A DNA stretch of 11,334 bases, from contig JAQBYL010000103.1 in assembly GCA_027622495.1 (NCBI GenBank), positions 1 through 11,334 of the forward strand, given 5' to 3'. Every line of letters begins with the position of its first letter. The stretch's first letter is position 1. Under the pieces are notes generated by a model. It was not told the DNA's origin. It was given only the letters and a program-made list of their open reading frames with translations, and searched no databases. Positions 7,061 through 11,334 of the stretch are shown one piece after another. Source of the stretch: Pseudomonadota bacterium (lineage in GTDB: Bacteria; Pseudomonadota; Gammaproteobacteria; Pseudomonadales; Azotimanducaceae). A program made the translations under genes and the position numbers.

Positions 7061-7729
7061 TCACAGATCGATGCCTTCTCCGAACGTATCCGCGAACGCA
7101 AGTTTACTGACCGGCCGTCGACTGATCGGCCCATGACCTCCCCCGACGGAATAACCAATCGGCATCACACCACAGGTATACCAGTCATCGGGTATCCCCA
7201 GCAGTTCCTTGATGGCGTCTTCGTCATAGCAAAGCAGTGTTGTGAGCACGCAGCCCACGTTCTCTGCTCGACAGGCGAGCTGTGCATTCTGCACAGCCAG
7301 ATAAACCGATCCGCCACCAACCACGCTGGGCCGCGACATGTCTGCGTCGGTAATTGCCATGTTGTTGGGATTGAAGCACCACACCAGCAGGACGGGCGCG
7401 GTACCCATGTGCTCACCCAGATGATCTGCCGCCGCCAGCATGCGTTCCTGTTTAGCGCGAGGCTCACCCTGCATGCGCTCCAGCATCTTGCGCGAACCGA
7501 CTGAATACTTACCCCACTGCGGTCGGTAGAGATCACCAATCGCGCGCTTTTTTTGCGCGTCTCGTACAACCACCACCCGCCAGGGCTGCACGTTGCCGCC
7601 GGTAGGTGCCCAGGCAGCCGCCTGCAGTATGCGTTGCAACACGTCATCGGGGATCGGATCTGGTCGAAGACGGCGCACCGCGCGCAAAGTGCTCATGGCC
7701 TGGTAAAGATCGCTGGTCGTATTGCTCAT
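7061..7729 (-). CDS. Nitroreductase family flavoprotein
   Basis: This 222-aa protein has the standard FMN-dependent nitroreductase layout. The N-terminal TLRAVRRLRPDPIPDDVLQ (14-32) carries the Arg pair that contacts the FMN phosphate, followed by AAAWAPTGGNVQPWRVVVV (37-55) with the N-Q-P-W-R core. VYLAVQNAQLACRAENVGC (about 142-160) is the dimer helix, and GVMPIGYSVGG with SRRPVSKLAF is the typical C-terminal strand and Arg-Pro end. Members use NAD(P)H to reduce nitro groups, quinones, enones or enoyl groups. In an operon with acyl-CoA enzymes an ene or enone reduction is a reasonable guess. The ATG at 7729 follows GGAGA; an ATG 5 nt upstream is out of frame and ends at once. It lies 58 bp after the acyl-CoA dehydrogenase and 3 bp before the transporter. 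Confidence 0.92.
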   Translation of the reverse strand: MSNTTSDLYQAMSTLRAVRRLRPDPIPDDVLQRILQAAAWAPTGGNVQPWRVVVVRDAQKKRAIGDLYRPQWGKYSVGSRKMLERMQGEPRAKQERMLAAADHLGEHMGTAPVLLVWCFNPNNMAITDADMSRPSVVGGGSVYLAVQNAQLACRAENVGCVLTTLLCYDEDAIKELLGIPDDWYTCGVMPIGYSVGGGHGPISRRPVSKLAFADTFGEGIDL

Positions 7730-7787
7730 TGCATTGTCTCCTTCGACTTTGATTGCTGCGCAAGGTACACAGCCTGATCACCTCCCA

Positions 7788-8948
7788 CTACAGCTTCAGC
7801 AGGCTTGCGATGTTGTTCTTCTGCATATCCGACGATCCACCGACTATCGGCATACCCAGCAGATCACGTACGTTTCGCTCCATATCATAGGCGTCAGACA
7901 GAGCGTAAGCACCCATCACCTGCTGACAAGCGAGCGCAATCTCTACACCTGCATCGGCAACGAACAATTTCGCCATAGAGGTCTCAACGGAACAGGGTAG
8001 ACCTTCGTTTGCGAGCCACGCACCGTGATACAACATGTGCCGTGACGCCTGCAGCCTGGTGCGCGCGGTGACGAGCTTGTGACGAATGGCCTGAAACTCT
8101 GCTATGGGCTTACCGAATTGTTTGCGTTCCTGAGCGTACTGCCATGCCTCTGCCACGGCCGCCCGTGCTGTACCGTAAGCCACAGCAGTAATCTCGATTT
8201 TTTCCACATCCAGGGCGCGACCGGCCAGTAGTTTCCAGCCCTGGTTCCACATCTGCGGGCCACCCACGATCGCATCTTCAGTCAAGCGCACATCATCAAA
8301 GTACACATCCATTGACGCCGTATAGCGCAGGTTGATGTGATCGATTGGCTGCATGGTCACACCAGGTGCATCGGTGGGAATGAGCAGGAACGTCAGATTT
8401 TTGTAACGCGCGTCGCTCGGGCCAGATCTGACCAGGCAGTAGATGTAGTCGCACCAGTCAGCGCCCGTGCACCAACGCTTGCTACCGTTGATCACGATTT
8501 CCCCATCACGCATCTCGGCTCGCGTTTCAACGCTGGCCAGATCGCCACCAACATTGGGTTCAGATAACCCGTAGCAGAGCAACGTCTCGCCTTTGGCAAT
8601 ACGGGGTAACAATTCCGCTTTTTGTTCAGGTGAACCGTTCTCAGACAGATTCATGCCACCGTAAAACGCGGCATGAATGTAGGGGCCGGCAAGGAACGGG
8701 CCGATCTGGGTCAGTTCTTCAATCACCGCCACAGCCGCCATCAGATCCTGCCCTGTGCCGCCGTATTGTTCTGGTATGGTCAGCCCGATCAGACCCATCT
8801 CAGCAATCTCGCGGAACAACTCGCGCGGCCAGGTGTGCTCGCGATCCCACTGAACACGTTTTTCGCGGGGCACTTTGGCGGCCAGAAAACGCTGCAGCTG
8901 ATTGCGGATCTGACCGATGTGTTCTGCTTCCGGTGCAAAGTTGGTCAT
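7788..8948 (-). CDS. Acyl-CoA dehydrogenase with relocated catalytic glutamate
   Basis: A complete 386-aa acyl-CoA dehydrogenase, oxidising an acyl-CoA with FAD and passing electrons to ETF. Domain marks: MGLIGLTIPEQYGGTG (51-66), the beta-domain LCYGLSEPNVGGDLAS (124-139) with KRWCTGADWCDYIYCLV (157-173), and the C-terminal QERKQFGKPIAEFQAIRHKL (273-292). In MCAD-type enzymes the base is the Glu of IYEGTSEIQ; here the aligned text is IVGGSSDMQ, with Gly370, so that Glu is absent. A Glu does occur as E249 in RALDVEKIEI, where isovaleryl-CoA dehydrogenase and LCAD carry their base. This suggests the alternative-base type and perhaps a branched or bulky acyl group. The ATG at 8948 is preceded by AGGAG at 7 nt. 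It lies 16 bp after the enoyl-CoA hydratase-fold gene, clearly the same operon. Confidence 0.93.
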   Translation of the reverse strand: MTNFAPEAEHIGQIRNQLQRFLAAKVPREKRVQWDREHTWPRELFREIAEMGLIGLTIPEQYGGTGQDLMAAVAVIEELTQIGPFLAGPYIHAAFYGGMNLSENGSPEQKAELLPRIAKGETLLCYGLSEPNVGGDLASVETRAEMRDGEIVINGSKRWCTGADWCDYIYCLVRSGPSDARYKNLTFLLIPTDAPGVTMQPIDHINLRYTASMDVYFDDVRLTEDAIVGGPQMWNQGWKLLAGRALDVEKIEITAVAYGTARAAVAEAWQYAQERKQFGKPIAEFQAIRHKLVTARTRLQASRHMLYHGAWLANEGLPCSVETSMAKLFVADAGVEIALACQQVMGAYALSDAYDMERNVRDLLGMPIVGGSSDMQKNNIASLLKL

Positions 8949-8964
8949 GTTCTGCTCCTGCGCA

Positions 8965-9777
8965 CTATTCGCCTGTCAGCTTGGGAGGGCGCTTCTCACG
9001 AAAAGCGGCTACCGCTTCTTTGCGATCGGCGTGGAAGTTGGACACGCTTTCCCAACCCACTGCGGCATCCATCATTTGAGCCGCCAGAGCCCTTAAGGGA
9101 ATGTTGGTAACCGTCTTGGTCCAGCGCACGGCCCAGCGGGGATTGCCCTGCAGCTTGGTAACCAACTCCTGCACTTTGCTGTCGAGCTCATCGGTTGGCA
9201 CGGCGTAGTTGATCAGACCCAGATCCTGCGCCTGCTTTGCGGTCAACAGATCGCCGGTCATCAGCAGCTCTTTGGCCTTGGCGTAGCCAATCAGCTGCGG
9301 CCAGATCAGAGCGCCGCCATCACCGGCTACCAGGCCCACCTTTACGTGCGGGTCACCAATCACTGCCCGCTCGTCGGCAACGATCATGTCGCACAGTAAT
9401 GCGATCGTTGCACCCAGGCCGGCCGCCGCGCCGTTCAGGCGGCACAGAATCGGTTTTTCCATTTCCAACAGGCTCGAGACGATCCGTTTGGCATCCCATG
9501 CAATCGAGCGGAACTTCGCAGGATCGGCGATCTGCTCTTCGAACCAGTCGAAATCACCCCCTGCACAGAAGGCTCGGCCCTTACCCGTGAGAATAATGAT
9601 GTCGCTTTCACTGTCGCGCTGCAGGTCAGTAAAAACCCTGGCCAGCTCGTCGTGCATCGGCCCGTCCACGCCATTGACCGGATGGTCTGATGAGATGGCG
9701 GCGGTCAGAACGCGGCCGTCGCGCTCGAATACGAAACGCGAATAGCTTACGTCCTCGATGGTAAATGCTTCGCTCAT
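8965..9777 (-). CDS. Enoyl-CoA hydratase/isomerase (crotonase) family protein without both catalytic Glu
   Basis: I take the ATG at 9777 (MSEAFTIEDV, 270 aa), about a dozen nt after GGAGG; an earlier start at 9819 would run through that site. Crotonase marks are DIIILTGKGRAFCAGGDFDWF (59-79, with the oxyanion Ala72 region), KPILCRLNGAAAGLGATIALLCD (108-130) and a C-terminal helix ending AAFREKRPP. In rat enoyl-CoA hydratase the acid/base pair is Glu144 and Glu164; by alignment these are Thr124 and His144 (in GDPHVKVGLVAGDGG). A plain hydratase mechanism is therefore unlikely. Asp142 and Asp153 could serve instead. The subgroup with DPHVKVGLVAGDGG is met in other bacteria but I know of no assigned reaction. 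It is the first gene of the four-gene minus-strand operon. Confidence 0.93.
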   Translation of the reverse strand: MSEAFTIEDVSYSRFVFERDGRVLTAAISSDHPVNGVDGPMHDELARVFTDLQRDSESDIIILTGKGRAFCAGGDFDWFEEQIADPAKFRSIAWDAKRIVSSLLEMEKPILCRLNGAAAGLGATIALLCDMIVADERAVIGDPHVKVGLVAGDGGALIWPQLIGYAKAKELLMTGDLLTAKQAQDLGLINYAVPTDELDSKVQELVTKLQGNPRWAVRWTKTVTNIPLRALAAQMMDAAVGWESVSNFHADRKEAVAAFREKRPPKLTGE

Positions 9778-9940
9778 ACTGATAGTACCCTCCCGTGCTC
9801 TCGCGGCTGATCCAATCAATGAGGCTAAAGAAAGCGAGTTTGAGTGTCCACGCCTTGGCGTCGAACTGTAGGCCTTGCCAGGTTGGAAAAAGAGGCCTCC
9901 CGCACAAAGAGAGTGCGTTTGTGGAGATGCCCGTTTCGAG

Positions 9941-10129
9941 TCAGGCCGTTTCGAATCGATCCGCGTTCATGACTCTGGTCCAGGCCAAAACAAAGTCGTG
10001 CACGAACTTCTCTGCGTTGTCGTCCTGTGCATAGACCTCCGCATACGAGCGCAGGATCGAGTTCGACCCGAACACGAGATCCACGCGGGTTGCCGTCCAC
10101 ATGAGATCGCCAGTCATACGATCCCTGGA
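9941..10129 (-). pseudogene. katG: Catalase-peroxidase KatG, C-terminal remnant
   Basis: The reverse strand reads LLSRDRMTGDLMWTATRVDL then VFGSNSILRSYAEVYAQDD, KFVHDFVLAWTRVMNADRF and a stop at 9941. These are the closing residues of KatG almost word for word (WTATRVDLVFGSNS, EKFVHDFVAAWTKVMN). About 60 of roughly 730 codons remain; the haem-binding N-terminal domain and most of the C-terminal domain are gone. Homology stops near 10129, where the codons become unlike KatG. The fragment has no start codon context. It lies 163 bp upstream of the crotonase operon on the same strand, so whatever reads into it could also feed the operon. The identification is firm because the terminal motif is so characteristic. 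The next 127 bp (10130-10256) hold nothing that I can identify. Confidence 0.9.
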
Positions 10130-10256
10130 TAATAAGATCGGCCCAACTGATCTTTTTTTACTGCGGAGGTCCGGAAAGCTGCGATTCCGTGGGCAGTGTG
10201 ACTGACCATCGGCGTTGCAGCGTTTTTAACAGCGATACCTGTGCAGGCCCGGACTG

Positions 10257-10484
10257 TCACCGGGAGCCGAGAAGGGTGAGCATGAAAACCAGCGACACGA
10301 TCAGCAGATCATAATGCCACGCGAAGATCCAAAGCCCGTTTGCCGCACAGCTGGCAAGGAATGAAAATCGAACAGCCGCGAGATTTCTATTGCTTCGTTG
10401 CCGCGGCAGCGCCGGCCAGATGACGAATACTGTGAGAGCAAAGTAGATCAGCCCCCAGGTTCGAAAGCCGATCTGTTCATGCAC
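10257..10484 (-). pseudogene. TspO/MBR-like tryptophan-rich membrane protein, internal fragment
   Basis: The 75 codons read GFRTWGLIYFALTVFVIW, ALPRQRSNRNLAAV, FLASCAANGLWIFAWHYD and LLIVSLVFMLTLL. This matches the pattern of bacterial tryptophan-rich sensory-protein-like membrane proteins (WGLIYL..L..Y.ALP.QR.N..L, then S..AN..WIF.WHY). Relatives are near 250-280 aa, with about 45 residues before and well over 100 after this part, so both ends are missing. An in-frame TGA stands directly before the GTG at 10484, and the frame ends at GSR-stop. A stretch beyond the stop with RRWSVTLP could be a further scrap of the same gene, but that is weak. It lies 4 bp from the DedA-like fragment on the same strand. 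Assignment moderately sure; loss of function nearly certain if the assignment is right. Confidence 0.68.
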
Positions 10485-10488
10485 TCAT

Positions 10489-10686
10489 TCACAATATCTG
10501 CACCGTGTGTCGCAAGTAATCCGATGAAACCGGTTTACAGCTGATTTGCGCCGAAACCAATGCCGCCAGACCACCGGCCCAGATCGAGCAGGCCAACAGA
10601 TCGTAAACAAAGAACTGCACGGGTTTAAGGCCAAAGGAACCGGCGAGGAAGGGAGAGATAGAGCGTAACGGCTGAGAGAGTCGACC
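10489..10686 (-). pseudogene. DedA-family membrane protein, C-terminal fragment
   Basis: Read leftwards from about 10686 the strand gives GRLSQPLRSISPFLAG, SFGLKPVQFFVYDLLACSIWAGG and LAALVSAQIS, then unrelated residues and a stop at 10489. This fits the DedA/SNARE-associated signature: R-x3-P-L-R-x3-P-F-x-A-G, then a short turn with M/L-x-P-x-x-F-F and a membrane segment with an invariant Trp. DedA proteins are inner-membrane transporters of the undecaprenyl phosphate or lipid flippase type. The first 130 or so residues are missing and the end is abnormal. The breakpoint coincides with the broken 5' end of the divergent DUF1295 gene, suggesting that one deletion removed both gene starts. Family call is moderate since only about 55 residues remain. 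Confidence 0.62.
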
Positions 10687-11153
10687 GGCACACACTGCCC
10701 ACGGCGATGATGGTGATTATCTGGGCGGTGCGATTAGGCGGGTTTTTGTTCCGAAGGGTGATCAAGGAGGGGCACGACCGCAGGTTTGCCAGGAACAAGA
10801 CTGATTTTCTGCAGTTTCTGATGACATGGACCTTACAGGGCTTGTGGGTTTTCATCACTTTTGCTGCCGGCTTGGCGGCGATGACCTCAGGTCTGGTTGC
10901 TTGGCTTCGCCATAGAAGCGGTTGCTGACCAGCAAAAATCGAGTTTCAGGGCGGATCCCCGAAACGCAGACCAGTTGCAGCGTGGCCGATACTCGAAGGC
11001 TGGCAGTTGATTACACTAGGCTCTCCGCTATTCGTGGTGCTCCTGCTCACAAAGATCAGTGGCGTACGGATGCTGGAAGCCCGGGCAAACAGAAAATGGG
11101 GGCAGGATGCAGCCTACAAAGAATACCGTGACAAACCCCCGCGCTCCTGTTGA
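10686..11153 (+). pseudogene. DUF1295 (steroid 5-alpha-reductase-like) membrane protein, three fragments
   Basis: Piece A (about 10686-10905, frame 3) reads MMVIIWAVRLGGFLFRR, then HDRRFARNKTDFLQFLMTWTL and QGLWVFITFAAGLAAMTSGL, the middle of a DUF1295 protein; the first 50-80 residues are lost. A small indel at about 10905 shifts to frame 1: piece B (10906-10994) reads FAIEAVADQQKSSFRADP and NADQLQRGRYS. Here the block WSRHPNYFGEI and the next 25 residues are missing. Piece C (10995-11153, frame 3) continues EGWQLITLGSPLFVVLLLTK, ISGVRMLEARANRKWGQD and AAYKEYRDKPP to a TGA at 11151. The pieces match the family order exactly, so this is one eroded gene. DUF1295 proteins are polytopic, related to steroid reductases and isoprenylcysteine methyltransferases, and often sit in light or oxidative-stress regulons. 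Confidence 0.87.
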
Positions 11154-11198
11154 ACCCGATGTTGAAAGGAATTAAAGCATAGTGCATAGAGGTCTCTC

Positions 11199-11334
11199 TT
11201 GAGCTCGTTTTTCGAGGATTTACCGGCTCTTCCGCAGGCTCCACTGGTTATTGCCATCAGTGAATGTCTGGTTGGTGGTGAGGTCAGGCATGACGGCGGG
11301 CACAAGCGTTCTTCGCTGCCACACGATGAACTGC
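11199..11334 (+). CDS. DUF523-family protein, N-terminal part (runs off the right edge)
   Basis: The strand reads PLVIAISECLVGGEVRHDGG then HKRSSLPHDEL, the N-terminal signature of DUF523 (pattern IS.CLLG..VRYDGGHK), often fused to a DUF1722 domain. The frame is open from a TAG at 11187-11189. The only reasonable start is TTG at 11199 (giving MSSFFEDLPALPQ), 7 nt after AGAGG; no ATG or GTG is available upstream of the domain. The conserved Cys and the DGGHK box are intact, so this copy may be functional, unlike its left neighbours. In many gammaproteobacteria DUF523/DUF1722 genes stand next to a DNA photolyase gene, and what follows the window should be checked for it. It begins 45 bp after the DUF1295 remnant. 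Confidence 0.75.
   Translation, partial: MSSFFEDLPALPQAPLVIAISECLVGGEVRHDGGHKRSSLPHDEL

Noticed and set aside
9880..9920. CGCAC-TCTCTTT-GTGCG and GAGGCCTC palindrome plus TTTTT on the minus strand downstream of the katG remnant
   Set aside because: It could be the old katG terminator, but the two elements are short and separate, and a terminator here is not needed to explain anything else.
10134..10159. AAGATC / GATCTT inverted repeat followed by seven T on the plus strand
   Set aside because: The stem is only 6 bp, AT-rich and with a 9-nt loop, and no plus-strand gene lies upstream for it to end.

Overview
The window reads as chromosomal DNA of a moderately G+C-rich proteobacterium, most likely a free-living (perhaps marine) gammaproteobacterium. 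This rests on gene content only: acyl-CoA dehydrogenases, a class III CoA-transferase, an enoyl-CoA hydratase-fold protein, a GST, an SRPBCC protein and a nitroreductase, beside remnants of genes that are usual in aquatic Gammaproteobacteria. I see no rRNA, tRNA, CRISPR, insertion sequence, integrase or phage gene.

Layout. (1) 1-1943, minus strand: a ridA-like gene, then a tightly coupled pair (a ferritin-like helical protein overlapping an unrecognised protein with papain-like features), then an acyl-CoA dehydrogenase running off the left edge. (2) 2038-3216, plus strand: a phospholipase D/cardiolipin synthase-like lipoprotein gene broken by an internal deletion with a stop, and cut short just after its second HKD motif. 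(3) 3340-4906, plus strand: an intact CaiB/BaiF CoA-transferase followed by an amidohydrolase surviving only as three pieces. (4) 4915-6065: an SRPBCC gene (minus) and a GST gene (plus), divergent. (5) 6097-9777, a minus-strand operon: enoyl-CoA hydratase-fold protein, acyl-CoA dehydrogenase, nitroreductase, and a GPH/MFS transporter broken by a frameshift and apparent internal deletions. (6) 9941-11153, a gene graveyard: the 3' end of katG, a TspO/MBR-like fragment, a DedA-like fragment and a DUF1295 gene in pieces. (7) 11199-11334: the start of a DUF523-family gene with a TTG start, running off the right edge.

The intact genes fit catabolism of a CoA-activated carboxylic acid: CoA transfer, dehydrogenation, a crotonase-fold step and a flavin reductase. 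The substrate cannot be read from sequence. The transporter and the amidohydrolase of the same neighbourhood are broken, so the pathway may be partly lost or re-purposed. The graveyard looks like the remains of a photo-oxidative/oxidative stress cluster. The strongest signal in the window is this repeated deletion scarring: seven genes have lost internal or terminal blocks while recognisable protein motifs survive on both sides of the breaks. Three intact enzymes also lack the family's standard catalytic residue: RidA without its Arg, an acyl-CoA dehydrogenase with a relocated Glu, and a crotonase without both Glu.
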